Shown here one piece after another: positions 10,163-24,300 of a DNA stretch of 64,000 nucleotides. The translations under genes and the position numbers were made by a program. Origin of the DNA: Sipunculus nudus (lineage: Eukaryota; Annelida; Sipuncula; Golfingiida; Sipunculidae); assembly GCA_026874595.1 (NCBI GenBank), contig CM049311.1, positions 36,375,176 to 36,439,175 on the forward strand. Reading direction: 5' to 3'. Numbering within the stretch: the first letter of the stretch is position 1; each line of letters opens with the position of its first letter. A model generated the notes under the pieces. It saw only the letters and a program-made list of their open reading frames with translations, made no database searches and was not told where the DNA came from.

Positions 10163-13100
10163 AATGAAGGAAAATATTTCTTAACCCACAATACCTAGCC
10201 GGCAGTCGTACGCGTGTGAGTACGATTCTGGGCAGTTTGCAGACCAGTTAGTCAATGCTGTGTCATCTTCATGGGGACGGTTTATATCATATCTGATATT
10301 GAATGTAGTGGTTAAGTGGAATGACTTCTTGGACGAATGCCACGTGATCACTTGGCATGAGCGTAATATTGTGGGAAATAGCTTATATATTGACTGGCTT
10401 CAATGAGCAACGTGACCTAGCTTTATAGTATCCTTTTAAGATAAATGAAAGTTTAGTGAACCATATCACTTGACATCTGAACAAATTAAGCCTCCCTGCC
10501 CCCCCCCCCCCCCCCCCCCCATCCAGATTTTTGCTACGATCGCTTGGCGATTGCAGACATTTTGAAAATTAAATTGTAATACAAAAGAGACACCGGATCG
10601 TACAATACCCCTAAAAGTCTGAGAATAATCTTTAAGGCCCCTGGTATGGACCAAACGGCGGAGACTGTAAATTATATCACATCAATAGTGGCTATACAAT
10701 ATCTAGTTTATTTTCAGTTTCTCTAATAATACACAGTCTCTAGTTTAAGAAATTTCAAGGAATGCGTTTTCATCTTTTCATTCTATAACTGCTCTCATTT
10801 CCCTATTTCCATTAATGTTATATTACTGTCGGACTATTTCGTATAATATTTCTCTTTCCTGCCGAAGGAGAGCAGGTTTGAATATAAATTCCCCACACAT
10901 CTACCAGTTGACGGACGGTGATTTTCCTATATATTTCCAACGTTTTTGCACTGACGACATTGCCCTTTCCATCTATAAGCCAGCTGTTTAGGTAGAATCT
11001 CCGGTGCATTGTAGGCTATAGCTTACAAAGCCAACAAATCTTGCTCGTGTAAGTCCGATAAACCGCGGTGTATCTGTCATGTAATCTTATCATAAACCAT
11101 TAACTTGACCTGTGGCATGTGGTATGCGGATCATGTGTCGGATCCAAACAAAAACGTAAACGATTCTTTGTTGGGCTCATTCCCGAAATTCCTTAGAAAT
11201 ATCATGAGATTTCGTTCAAGATTGCGAAGTTATGTTTTTAATAATCATACAATCACAGACAAAAACATGAACGCGGATGAAAGCATACCCTCCTGACGGA
11301 AGCAAAAATGCGGGTGTCTCACTGCCCTAATTCTGTTTACTCTTATTTGGCGAGCAGGCAGCTGAGTTTGTTAAAACGGACGCCACAAGTTTGGACGCCT
11401 AAAACTGGGACAGTCGGTCACGTCATATTTCTGGCACCGTTTATGAATGCCAGATCAGCTAAAGTCAGGAAATCTGGAAGTGTCCGATCCGCTTTATATC
11501 ATGAGACTTACAGGACACACAACCGTGGAGGGAAGAGGGGAAGTGTTATGGCGTCAAGAGTGATTATGCGTTGTTGTGTAAGAGTGAAACAAATCATTAG
11601 TTTGAGCAGAACCGTGGAAATGAGAAAGCACCATTTGCAACCAGGTACACCGATTTATAGATTTTACTTGATTGAAGACTGGAATTAAATAAGCAGAGAT
11701 TTTTCATAGCTTTATCTCAAATATATGAATATATTCATCCACTATCTATGTAAAAATTACATGATTTCCGGCTTAATCTGATCTATTACATAATATTAGC
11801 TGTAGATTATGCCTAATTAGTAAAGTTCTTATAACACTACTCTGACGGATGAATGGAGATAATCTATCTGTAAGCTGTCAGTAAACATGTTACATGCGAT
11901 AATGTTGACAAACAAAAAAAAACATGTTACCTAAGGTGAACAGTTGTATATGTGAGGGAATTAAAAGGTTACTTGTTGCAAAACGCCCTTTGCAAAACTC
12001 ACCTGACTTCACACCACATGTTCTTTCTGAATGTTTGTAGTTTATTTTGGAGGGCCCCCACGTGTTACAAACCTCAGGATACAAACAAAACGAACAGCCT
12101 GATTTCCTGGCGTATTTTTGTAGAACGGATTATCTTTACTTAAAAGCGTTTTGGCGTCAGAGTATAAAACAATCATCAGTTTTAGCAAAACGTAGGCCAT
12201 GAAAAAGCACAATTTCCGACCAGGTGCACCAATTTCTAAATTTTACTCTTTAGATTAAGTTTCATGGCTAAATTTGAAGAAAAGTAAAGTTTAATGAAAA
12301 TACAAAAGCGGGAGTGAGATGCAGATCACAGACAGGCAGGTCTGACTTCAATCTTCCGGAGGTCAGGAATTGCATCGAAAATAACCTAGGTTAACCTCCA
12401 CCAGGACGAACTGTAAGAAACTTCTGCGACCTTTATTTCAAATGATCCGTTTTCAAATAATGAAGAGACAATATGCTTGTAAAACCAATGTATGTACCAA
12501 AGTCCCGTAACATGTTCCGCTAAATCGTCTTAATTATCTTTTATAAAATTTGTTTTAAATGCTGATCACCTGAAAGCAAAGAAATCCTCAGTAGAATGCC
12601 ATTCATTTTCTATTTAATTGCTCTCTTTGTTGAAATTCCGCGGTAGATATGATAAGAGAGATCTTATTTGAATTAAATTTACGGTAAATAAATGCCAACC
12701 ATATGTTCCATTCATCTACATTCCAGTGGAAGCTAATCAACAAATAAGAAATTTCTATCTGATTAAATCAGTGTTGAATTTAACTTTATGATTATAAAAT
12801 AATGAGCAAAGGCGTTCCTTTCATGAATTCAATGGCAGTGAAAATCGATTATTTACTTTCAAAACAGTGTTGGCATCACTTTGTTCTACCCGCAGGGAAA
12901 ATCAATGCCCATTCAAGGAAAAAGATAAAGAATAATGATAAGTTAATGCAATTTTGAAAGATATCCTATCATTATTATTTTGGAGCGTAATTTGGAAATG
13001 TTCAGGGCATTAGAGCTGTGACCACAGAGTTGTGTCAAGGAAAAAAAGGGGATTGTGTCATAGATTCTTTTGCACTTTGGTGTACCCAGGATAGAACCAA

Positions 13101-13319
13101 CCCCTGTTAAAACTCTAGATCCATTTATTAAAATAGAAGTTAACCACAAGAGGAGTTTATTGACTTAAATATTCAATGCCATTGTTCTAGAATGCAATAT
13201 ACTGTGGTCCATATCATTTTGCGCAAGGTTTTCAAATTCGCGATATTTGCCAAAAAGAATTATCGCGAAAATAAAACCTTCATGAATATGACGCCAGATC
13301 TGCACACGTGAGAAGTATC
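10163..13319. other. Non-coding stretch
   Basis: No gene is supported. The 126-codon frame at 11308-11688 has no recognisable domain, no splice context that I can defend, and overlaps repeat-like sequence. A C-tract lies at 10500-10520. Sequence at about 11550-11690 recurs in diverged form at about 12145-12260 in the same orientation (shared blocks such as GAAAAAGCACAATTT-like and ACCAGGTRCACC), which suggests an old dispersed repeat. Confidence 0.5.
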
Positions 13320-13322
13320 TTA

Positions 13323-13954
13323 TGGGGCTGTCCCACTTAGGCGACTCTACAGGCGACTAAAGGCGACCGGGCTGTTGCCTCATAGTCACCGGGAGGTCCC
13401 TTGTATGGTCGCTTGTTGTCGCCCGTAGTCGCCCGATGTCCCCTAAAGACGCGTAGCCTCTTACTTGTCGCCGCTGGACTTTCAACATGTTCAAAATTCT
13501 CAGGTGACATCTTTTTTTACGCCAGTGATCGTAGCCTGTCTTCTACTGGCGTAGGCTGTCGCCAGGTGACGTGGGTTGTCGTAGGTCCTGTTGTGGGCTG
13601 GTGTACTTGATACAGGGCCATTTCTTGTCTCAGGCTCCTCATATAGTACAGGGTAGAGACTCGTCGAAACTTGTCACGGTTGGACGTAGCATGAGTTCTG
13701 GTGTCGTAGGTTGTCGCAAGTTGTCGTAGATTGGGTTGTACGTTGTCGTAGGTGATTGTCCTTTGTCGCGGCGATTGTGTCGCCGGTTGTCGGCAGCTTG
13801 CCGTAGCTTGTCGTCAGACAGTCGTCAACCTGTTGTAGCTTGTCGTAGACTTTCGTCATAGTGGAGGTCTCGTCGCCTGTTTTTTCGGCGACCATGAGGT
13901 GACAGCCTGGTCGCCTGTAGTCGCCTGTAGAGTCATTTAAGTGGGACAGCCCCA
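13323..13954. mobile_element. PIF/Harbinger-like MITE
   Basis: A 632-bp element has terminal inverted repeats starting TGGGGCTGTCCCACTTA. The right end is the reverse complement of the left, with pairing continuing imperfectly for about 75 bp through the GGCGACTNNAGGCGACC blocks. TTA flanks both sides (13320-13322 and 13955-13957), a 3-bp target duplication of the TWA type typical of PIF/Harbinger transposases. The interior is a degenerate array of TTGTCGTAG / GTCGCC-like short units. It has no transposase and would rely on one supplied in trans. Confidence 0.8.
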
Positions 13955-13957
13955 TTA

Positions 13958-15027
13958 TTCTATATCTCCAATGGCATCTCACGTATATATGGGGCCAGAA
14001 GCGTCAATATTGGCATACATATTAAGTTACCCGTTATTCAAACTTTGATAATTTTAATAAAATCAGTACTTTGGTATATCTGTAACTACTATTATATAAC
14101 AATTTTCTTTTCTAAACGCATTTTCACACATGAACAAAAATGAATGCTGAACAGTTTCATAATAATTATTAATTATCATTTGCATTTGGATATTGCATCA
14201 GGCCTAAAGAAAACTTTGATTTTAATGTTTTTTCAGTAATGTGGATTTACATTTGTTCTTTGAGTACTGTCTGCTTTAGGTAATAACTTTATTAAGTACT
14301 AAACTGGTGTACTTTATTTTCATATTTCCTGTGTGAAAACTGATCTGCATGCACGTTTATGTTGTCATTTTATTTAACGTAATAATATATTAATACCATG
14401 TAAAATGTAGGCCATATATTCATACCAAGAAACACACCAGTAAATTGTTATAATGGAAAAATCACAATACATATCTTTATAGGCTGCCTTATAAAGCCTT
14501 ATATTACAATACGAAAGAATAAGTGATATCCAGCACTACACAATATACATATATATATATCAAGAGAGAGAGAGAGAGAGAGAGAGATAGTGGTACGTTA
14601 TAAACGAGAACAAGCTGAAGTCACGTGATTGAAAAAAATTACGTCATGTTTTGAACCTGGACTTCTTATCACTAAACCCGTTTCTACGTGCCTGGTGTTG
14701 AAGTTGGCCTATATTACAGTTCCTTGTAAAGAGACTTGTATAGCTGACTCATTTTCTAAACTTCAAAAGGTGTATAATTTCAAAGCAGGCTGTAAATGAA
14801 AACGAGTAATCCTGGTCCAAAAGCAGACGGGCCTGGTATAGCTAAAAAGGATTTCACTCCTATGGACCATACCTGATTGCATGATTAAAGAACGGATCCT
14901 ATCAGAAAGAAGAAAAGATCCGTCCCGTTAAATATATAACTAACCAGTAACACACTGGTCTATTCTTATTACATAAAAATGTCCGCGATAACACTGAGAA
15001 GCGCCATGATCATATTGGTACTGGGTC
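13958..15027. other. AT-rich non-coding stretch
   Basis: No gene is supported. A compound (TA)n/(GA)n microsatellite lies at about 14550-14587. The sequence directly before 15028 is single-copy within this window. Confidence 0.55.
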
Positions 15028-15259
15028 GCTGTCTCGTAAATATAGGTTACGCCTGATTGCCACATCGGTTACTTCTTTCTTGTATCCGCTTGCGAGAATG
15101 AGGCTATATATAACAACACTTTATTTCAAAGCTCCAATCTATTTCATCTCGACTTTTCAGGAAACTAGATGTGTTCCGTGAGCTGAAAATTGGTCATTTT
15201 TAAACAAATATCGTGTTCCCTTTCTATAACCTACTGCTGATTCCCTACAAAATGTAACG

Positions 15260-15320
<61 letters not shown>

Positions 15321-16134
15321 CGCGGGGGGGGGGGGGGGGGGAGGGGGGGATTCCACCTTGTAGAATCGTACCTCTGATCACTTGGTTTTGCTAGGGTTAA
15401 CAGACACAGACGGACCTCGCATACAGAACCTTAACAACGGACAAAACGGATGAAATTTTTTAAGGCTATGTGCCGTCATAATTTTGCTCGAAAACATGTT
15501 TTCAACCGGACTTAAATAGCAGGATGAGGCAAACACATATTATTAGAAATGCGTAAGTGTCTTTAATAAATATTGCCAAATTTAATTGAACTATTCTTTA
15601 AAAATAATAAAAATTAAAAGTAACAAAACAACTCCCATTTTGTTGGATTGAAAATGATCTGTCTCCAAACAGAGTGTATTAACACTAATAATTACTCTTA
15701 TTACGATTTCTGTCACCCATTTATCACTCTTTATCATCAAGCCGATTAAAAAAACTATGTCTTCAATCATGTTCGTTCAACACGGTAGTGTCTCGAAAAT
15801 TAAAAAAATGGGTGCAAGTCCGGCATTATTTTGTCCTTTATCAATCATGCCGGACAGACGTAATGCAACGATTTAGAATACCGAATATCCGCCAATTTAC
15901 GCTGTCTCGTAAATATAGGTTACGCCTGATTGCCACATCGGTTACTTCTTTCTTGTATCCGCTTGCGAGAATGAGGCTTTATATAACAACACTTTATTTC
16001 AAAGCTCCAAACTATTTCATCTCGACTTTTCAGGAAACTAGATGTGTTCCGTGAGCTGAAAATTGGTCATTTTTAAACAAATACCGTGTTCCCCTTTCTA
16101 TAACCTACTGCTGATTCCCTACAAAATGTAACGC

Positions 16135-16200
<66 letters not shown>

Positions 16201-16764
16201 CGCGGGGGGGGGGGGGATTCCACCTTGTAGAATCGTACCTCTGATCACTTGGTTTTGCTAGGGTTAACAGACACAGACGGACCTCGCATACAGAACCTTA
16301 ACAACGGACATAACGGATGAAAATTTTTAAGGCTATGTGCCGTGATAATTTTGCTCGAAAACATGTTTTCAGCCGAACTTAAATAGCAGGATGAGGCAAA
16401 CACATATTATTAGAAATGCGTAAGTGTCTTTAATAAATATTGCAAAATTTAATTGAACTATCCTTTAAAAATAATAAAAATTAAAAGTAACAAAACAACT
16501 CCCATTTTTGTTGGATTGAAAATGATCTGTCTCAAAACAGAATGTATTAACACTAATAATTACTCTTATTACGATTTCTGTCACCCATTTATCACTCTTT
16601 ATCATCAAGCCGATTAAAAAAACTATGTCTTCAATCATGTTCGTTCAACACGGTAGTGTCTCGAAAATTAAAAAAATGCGTGCAAGTCCGGCATTATTTT
16701 GTCCTATATCAATCATGCCGGACAGACGTAATGCAACGATTTAGAAAACCGAATATCCGCCAAT
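15028..16764. repeat. Tandem duplication, 873-bp unit, two copies
   Basis: Unit 1 is 15028-15900 and unit 2 is 15901-16764. They are nearly identical throughout, differing at scattered single bases and in the length of an internal (CT)n run and the poly-G tract beside it (15262-15342 and 16138-16215). Unit 1 ends ...CCAATTTAC and unit 2 begins GCTGTCTCG with no gap. Unit 2 ends at ...CCAAT near 16764. There is no conserved reading frame: the 88-codon frame at 15788-16054 spans the junction and is an artefact. The duplication appears recent. Confidence 0.9.
15262..15342. repeat. (CT)n and poly-G microsatellite in unit 1
   Basis: A long CT run is followed by CCACGC and a G-tract. The matching locus in unit 2 is 16138-16215, with a similar CT run and a shorter G-tract. 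Confidence 0.9.
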
Positions 16765-17859
16765 AAACGATTAAGGATCGCACATTGTAAAATCTGTTTT
16801 ATCTAAAATCCCATTTTTACAGACACGCAATGCATTATGGGATAGAAGGTGTAAGAGGAAAGTAATTAGATATATTAACTAATGAACCTGATAACGAACT
16901 TTTAGGTGTTGCTGTTATTGCAACATTTTCATTCGCTTTAGTCTCAGAGGCATTTTACTTTTTGTTACTATTATTATTTTGTATAGAATTAACGACATTG
17001 AGATGTAGATTACGTCATCTCTGCCCAGCTGTACCGTGACTTAAACGCTTGAAAATGATTAAGCCAATAACAATACCCACTGCCGCTAGATGGCAACACA
17101 GTGGACTTCTTTGAACTTTTTAAATCCCGTTTTAGTTATAATTAAGAGTTGAGCTGCCTTAGTTGCGTATCCAGTAAACTAACCAAAACGTTACTCAATG
17201 AAATTTTGCGAAGCGTTTTCTTCATGATTAACTGCTCCGCAAGAAACATACGGCAGATCTACATTAAACATATCAGTTGTTTTGTTATTTTGTCATATTT
17301 ATCAAAGTTTAACGATTCACCTATATTCATTTAGCTTTGATTAAAGAAAAGGGTCGTATCTTCAGATAGGGTTCTTATTCAACTCCAAATATAGCTAAAC
17401 CATAAAAATCCGATTACCCTTGCTCTTTGATCATGTCAGGATATATTAAAATTGTCAACATAATTGCTACTGTATCTCATAATAAGGGTACAAGAATAAT
17501 CAAATTAAATAAATCAGCGCACGGGGAACAGCGGCCTGAAATCAGCAGGTTTTCACTCTTGCCGGGGGTGATATAAATCTTATTTAAAATTAAAGGGGAA
17601 AACCTGAACCAGGAGCTGGAAGTCTTCTTTTTTTAATGTTTCTTAACATAATTTATGTAGATCTGCTGGATTCTAACTGTATGATTGTATGACAGGGAAG
17701 AAGCATTCGCTTCCAGCCCGGAGTCTACTGCACATGCGGGTCCCGGATGTGATTGGGTCACCGGGGAACTCTACATAGACACTTTTTGTGAGTTCGACAT
17801 GGCTGCGGGGCACAGCCTTCTCATTAAGCCTGCACACCGCTCACCCTGAGTTGAGCCCG

Positions 17860-18320
17860 GGATGTGGGCAAGCCCAAGTCCAGGCTCCACAAATCGAAGT
17901 CCAAGTCGGAGTAACTGAGGTTCAGGTTCAAGTCCACCATCTTCGAGTCCGAGTCATGCGGAATCCGAGTTCAAGTCCGAGTAAAAAAAATATATCTTTT
18001 TAAAGAGAAATTTCAAATGAAATTTTGGGATTACCATAAGTATATTTATGGTAGTTTACAAATGCCCTTCACTTTAAGGTTTAATTTGATTCAACCTCCG
18101 ATGCAGATCTAAACATTGGTATACAAGTTTTTTTAATTCACTGTAAGTAGTTCTCTGTGTATAAAGTTTTATGGTATATGAGAGAAGTTTTCTTCTGCTG
18201 GAAGTACTTGGCCTGATTTCTCGAGACGTTAACTCCGAGTCCGAGTACAAGTCGAAGTCGAGGACGTTCGAGTTCAGGACCGAGTCTGCGTCAGAAAAAA
18301 AATTACTCGAGTGCGGACTG
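17860..18320. repeat. AAGTCCGAGT-rich degenerate repeat
   Basis: Two clusters (17869-17987 and 18232-18313) are built from AAGTCCGAGT-like words. They sit on either side of a 240-bp AT-rich core. This resembles subterminal repeats of a non-autonomous hAT-type element, but I cannot define matching terminal repeats or a target duplication. The 94- and 71-codon frames across it are by-products of the repeat. Confidence 0.4.
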
Positions 18321-21300
18321 GAGTGCTACATCATTAAGTTGGGCCTATGGAAAACCTTACCGATCTCGGCTGAGATTCGGTCTCCCGGCTTTGAGTCCTT
18401 AATTTGCAGTACCCTTCAACCACAACAGCCGGTGGCATGGGTAATTCTAAAATAAACTTTGTTTTAGGGTTTCCCCTCTGAGGCCTTAGTCCTCTGACAA
18501 CTGACGTAATATTTATGAACATTTCGAGGCTATGTCGTCACTCATATAATCTCGATACCAAGGTCACTAAATATCAAAGTTTTACATATCCTAATCAGTC
18601 AAATGTTACGCGTATCAGAACATTCGGCTGATTTGGTCTTTTGGGTGAGCGGTCTTGTTAATTTTTAATTTGGATGTTATCAAGAGGGGATGGATAAAAT
18701 AAATGTGTATCAGCGCTTCCTCGGTATCTGTTACAGACGACTGGACTGATGGTTAAATGGACGGTTTCTGTTTCCGACATTTACAGATCTAGTTTCTGAT
18801 AAAACCATGGGAACCACATAGGAGGTCGTGACGTACGTGATACAAAAAAAGCGATCATTTTACTTTTCTCACGCGGGTGTAACGTGAGAGAGGAGCACCT
18901 AGTATTCCCAGCTTATCGGAACATCTGTTTTAAGATGGAACTTTAGGTATTTAGAAAGCATATATTGAAAGTGTAGTTTCTTAAGCACTTTTAATCAGAA
19001 ATCAGACCAGGAAGTCATTTTTTATTATAGATTTTCGGTAAAATATCATAATATCATCGGACAATGTGATGATAATAGAAATTATTTGCAAACAGGTTGA
19101 GGCACATATTAAAAAAGTAGAAAAAAGTAGAAATTTTATTATTTTATTTTCGTGAAAGAAATGTTAATGCATGTCTACTGAAAATCTTAATATTGTTTTG
19201 ATGAAAACTTTTTTGCCATATATGGATGTAATAGATAGATTGTTTTAACCAGGGTTTCAAGATCGTTTGAGACACCGTGAGGCCCCGGGCACAGCATCCG
19301 AATGGGTTCCTTTGCCACAAACTCAACTCCTCATACACATTATGTGTTTTTGACTTGCACCTCGTCAGCATGAAAAATGTTGTGAAATACACGAGCTATG
19401 GACTTGTTGTTTTCCCGTCAAGTATATGTTGTCAACAACAAATCACAGCTGGTGTGTTTTATGTCGAAGTTCAGTTATTCACTTTTATAAGACGATAAAC
19501 TTGACTTTCCCGTTGCAATAACTCGCCATGGCTTCGCAATTGCAGACATCTAGTTCAGTATAATGGTCTAGGGGAACGTTGACACGCATATAGTGCTTAC
19601 TATATCATAAAAGATCTTCAGATTCCGGGTAAGCAGAAAAACAGGAGTTAACAGAAACTTGACGAACAGGGGAACCATTATAGCACATGACCATTATAAA
19701 AATGCAAGGAATTCCTTATTATTATATGTCGCTTACTTTGACTCATTTGCTCAATGCTTCAACAAACTCGATTTTAGGATAAAGGTTGGTAAAGTTTGTT
19801 ATTTTACTAAAATAAAATTGTCACATTGGTTCTGTTTGGCAGGTACTCATTCTGTGTAGATATTGTAACATTATATATCAATAATTTAGTTTTATGTAAA
19901 TAAACCAACATGTGTATTGCTCATACTGATCGAACTTTGCAATAACAGCTGTATTTTCTCACGCTATAGCTTCATTTTGGCCAATTATGAAAGTTTCCAG
20001 CAAAACCATGGGCATGCACTCTCAGATTAAACTGAGTTTGGTGACAAAAAGGACGGGTATCAGAAAGGTTTAGAGCCAAATAATGTTTTTTACCACGCCC
20101 AAATCCTCAAATCATTGTAGGATGACTGAAGGGACAATTAATCCTATAATAACAAGACAATAACAATCCAAATAAAGGAATATATACATTAGGGAACCTT
20201 TTTTTCAACCTATGTTCACGTAAATCACATATCTCTTAAATAATCTAAATTATCGCCGTGCACTAAAAGCAAAGGAACGCCTCATATATCACCCGATATA
20301 CATTTGTCGAATTACATAGAAGTCTCGCAGCGTAGAACATGCAACTTATAAGTCGTTTTAAAGGTACCTTACTTGATTTTTCCGACCCCTTCAGTCATCA
20401 ATGGGGTCCCATATCAGTGTTTTTATTTAGGAAAACATTACAAAACAGTACATGCTTTAAAAACTACAGCGTGGAATATATTACACCAAATTAATGATAT
20501 CGGGCTAAAACGAGAAGAAAAAAAGTCATGATAACTTCTGTCAGTTTCTTGTATATGCATGTTAAAGGATGCAACTTATGTCGGGAATTTTTGTAATAAT
20601 CTCAGTCTGTTCATTTGAAAAAAAAAAACATATGGATAAAATATTTGTGCATGTACTTTGGAAGTTACATGTCTGGCAGAAATTTGTTGTATATGCTGGT
20701 TTTGTATTTTTGTGACGTTAAATCTCGCCGACCGGTGTATGCCCTACCATGCAAATCACCATTTTTTTTCCGGCCATTTTAGTCATCTCTGGTTTCATTT
20801 ATAGGATGACTATTGTTGTCTCATGGTAATAGAAAATATGGAAGGAGGAAAAATTGGCCTTTTTATTTGTTCAGTACCGGCAGCACTCTCAAGCCGGCCT
20901 CCCATACCAATTTTCTTATGTGCTGCGGCCGGATATTTTTATTATCGGGCCGGAAAGATCGGTAGATGTGATAACGAAACCGAAAGAAAAATCGGCTGAT
21001 TTACACCAATACTCCTTCTTTCTTATAATCTCTGGCTCCAGTTACAATTGTTGAGAAAATGAGAAGTGACCAAAAATGACCGAAAAAACCTGGTGATCTG
21101 TACGGATCTGTACAGCATTCGCCGGCTGGCGAGACTTGCAGGTTTTTATGGGCCGGTTTACTTTCATACTGTATATCCCGGTCGGAAAAGAATCGGCCGT
21201 CAAAATCGGCTGACAGGAGGTAAACTTGAGACCGAAACACGACCATGAACCAATCTGCATGAGCAGATCCGGCAACCTGAAGTTTACAAGTCGCCTAAAA

Positions 21301-24300
21301 AGCGACCACAATCAACCTAGCCTTAGTTTGCAACTGGTCCAAAATAATATGACATAATTATAACTTCATCTACGTGTATCTCTTAGACTTTCCAGACTTA
21401 AATATATATCATTAAATTGGTCTGAAACTGCAACTGTCTGTCTGGGGACAGGAGATAGTATCTGCTGCCTAAGTCACATTACGCCTTATTTGCAGGTATA
21501 TGCAGAAAGATGGAGATACCATAAATTTGACATATGAGGTCCATTTCTGTACCGCCGTCCCTAGAATCATCCCTGCATTTTATCTCTGACAATTTATACC
21601 TTTTGCGTCAATACTTTCTACGGGATAATGGCCAATCTCCCAAAGTCTCATCGAATTACAGCTGCGAGTGTATAATTTGTCGCTACGAATGTGTCCATCT
21701 GAAAGTCTCTGAATTTCCGCTTGTCGCTCTCAGAGATGTTGTTCCTTGCTCTATATTGTCCAGCTGACGTTTACAACTTTACTTTTGCTGATCTACTACG
21801 ATTACATCTGGAAGATTCTGCATCTGCGGCAGCATGTAGATTTTTTTTAAAACGTATTTCCCATATATCTCTTAAACTTGAGTGTTAACTGCTCCATTAT
21901 TTCTTTGAATTCAAACATAACAAGTAAGGCACAGTTTTTCTTTGACTTGTTAGGTAATTGTTTTTTTTTTTGGTTTAAGCAAAATACACATTTGTTAAAC
22001 AAGAGCATATATAATTTTATTTGGGTATTGTCTCTCAAACACAAGGCATAAACCTTGAGAATTTGTATCAAAACAATACATCCATTTTTATAAGCTAAAT
22101 GTTGGCCTTTGTCGGCAAAGAATACCTTGTTTTCTTATATACGTTGATTTGAGGAGCCTCTACTATACTATTTTCAATGTTTTCTTCCGGATAAACAAAA
22201 CAAAAAAAATCTACAATTCTACATTCTAAAGAATGCACGCCTCCTTCATGTTAGGGGAGATTTAAAAGACAGATTGATAGTTGCTGGAAACATTTTATTG
22301 TCAAACTAGCTGAAAAACCCGGTCTACCGGGCTTATTCCCGGGGCTGGGGAGATTATATTAACTGAGATGTTGAATGTTGGCTCATTTTTTATTATAAAA
22401 TTAACAGAAAATATAGGTTTTCAGTGGGAAGCTGTCTGACATTAATTTTTGGGGCTGTCCTCGTGACAAGAAATTCACATCCTGGTATGTTTGAAGACCT
22501 GGTCAGTGATGATGTTTAAATTGCGAACCGGATTGAGACGCGGGGGCATTCAGGTTTTCGATGATATTTGACTGGATTCAATCGTTGGACGTAAAAAGAT
22601 TAGGCTGATGTGAGGAACACATGAAAGATTTATTAAATGTACGTTGCAAGGAAACGAGTCCTGAAGAAAGAAACAGAAATATGCATACCTCGTAAGTAAC
22701 AGAAGCGGACCCAATGGGACTCCATGCAGAGGGTCCGTATCCCATTTTCAGCCACCGCAACCTTTTTTTTTCATCGTATCAGACAAATTTTGAGGTCTGA
22801 AACCCCCGACACCACTCCACCCCACCCAACCCCACGTCTGTTCCTGAAATTGGGACCTTGAATTAGGTTTTGTCATTTATCCCTCTGAGTTGAACTCTTC
22901 ATTTCATGAAGTGAGAAACATGTTTTTCTCTTTTACTGACCGCGGACGTGGGTGAGAGCCTCTTTCAAATATAAGGCCCGACAGGCTCACTGAAAGTGAG
23001 CGTTATTCATATGACAATAGTAGTACCCACGATGCACGCATTCCGGTCATTGCCGAAGGCAGTTCGCCTGTGCTCGGTCTAACCTCCGTCAAAGTCAGTA
23101 AAAACGGAAAATCACTCAAAATTATATGTACATTAAAAATCATTTATTTTCATATCGCCTATGTCACTGCGTGGATAATAGCCTTTAAAATGATGTATGG
23201 CACAGTATTGAACACAAGGCGGTTTTAGAGAACATTGCGAACAGACGTAAAACGAGTTCCTTTTATAAGTATTAGATGATCTCATATTAGTCTTAAGTAT
23301 GATACGCAGGAAATGAAATTTTTATGTATAGTGTTAATACATGTATATTAGCAGAACATAAAACTGAAAACTCAAGAGACACCGTCCAACTGACTTTAGC
23401 AAAACCTGATACGCCTGACTCCTTAGTTTAATGCTTTAACCGTCAGGACATGTTTCGCCTGCTTAATGGAGCGAGTTTATGAAGATAACATTTTGTGTCA
23501 TTAAAAACAGTTTAGCACATGTTCCATCTTACATCCATCAATGATGTAATATGATGGTATTCTATCAAAGTATCATTTGAAAATGTTATGATATGATGGT
23601 ATTTATAATATCCGTCATCACTTTAACTGAGTCAAAAGCGATTTCTGTTAGTCATATCATTTACATCCATTAACACTTACTAAAATATAATAGTGGATCA
23701 GGAAATTCCAGTGGCACACAGACTGTTCTCCAAGCCTATCAAATTCAGGAGAATACCCAAATATTTCATTCCTTAGCATGTTAATTACAAGTTAATTAAT
23801 AAGTAGTTATTTGATTCTATCCTTATTTTTCGAAGGGGAATTTTGCAAGGATTTAAACGCTGGTTATGGCCCGTTAACAAATCTGCAGAAAAACAGACAA
23901 CTTGCAGTTTTTTTTTTGACGGGATATGAGTCGAATTTAGTTTTTTTTGCATGTCCAGAATACACAAATTTAGATGTAAACCCATCCTCATGTCGCAGTA
24001 GCATCCGTGTATCCTTAGGGGTATATATGGATGTCGCAAGCCACGGGTGTACACAGCACGTAAGTAATCCCTTCGTTATCGGAGATATGCATTTATGTTG
24101 TACGTTATCACGACATCTTAACAGATGACACAGCCCATTATGACAATACCCATGCTTTTACGAGCCAACATGAAGGCCCTATGTCCCCAGCTCTTATTAA
24201 ACACCAGAAAGCCAATTTGCTGGTTGTTATTTTATGGCCTTTCATTAGCAGTGTAAAGGGACCCCCGCCCCGCCGTGGCAGTCCATTAAACAAAGTCTTA

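Noticed and set aside
11308-11688. 126-codon open frame as a possible gene
   Set aside because: No recognisable domain, no defensible splice sites, and part of the sequence recurs in diverged form near 12150-12260, so it looks like repeat sequence.
13401-13982. Frames of 69 and 102 codons
   Set aside because: Produced by the internal short repeats of the Harbinger-like MITE.
15241-16215. CRISPR-like or satellite array
   Set aside because: Only two long units are present, and the short-period parts are simple CT and G runs without spacers.
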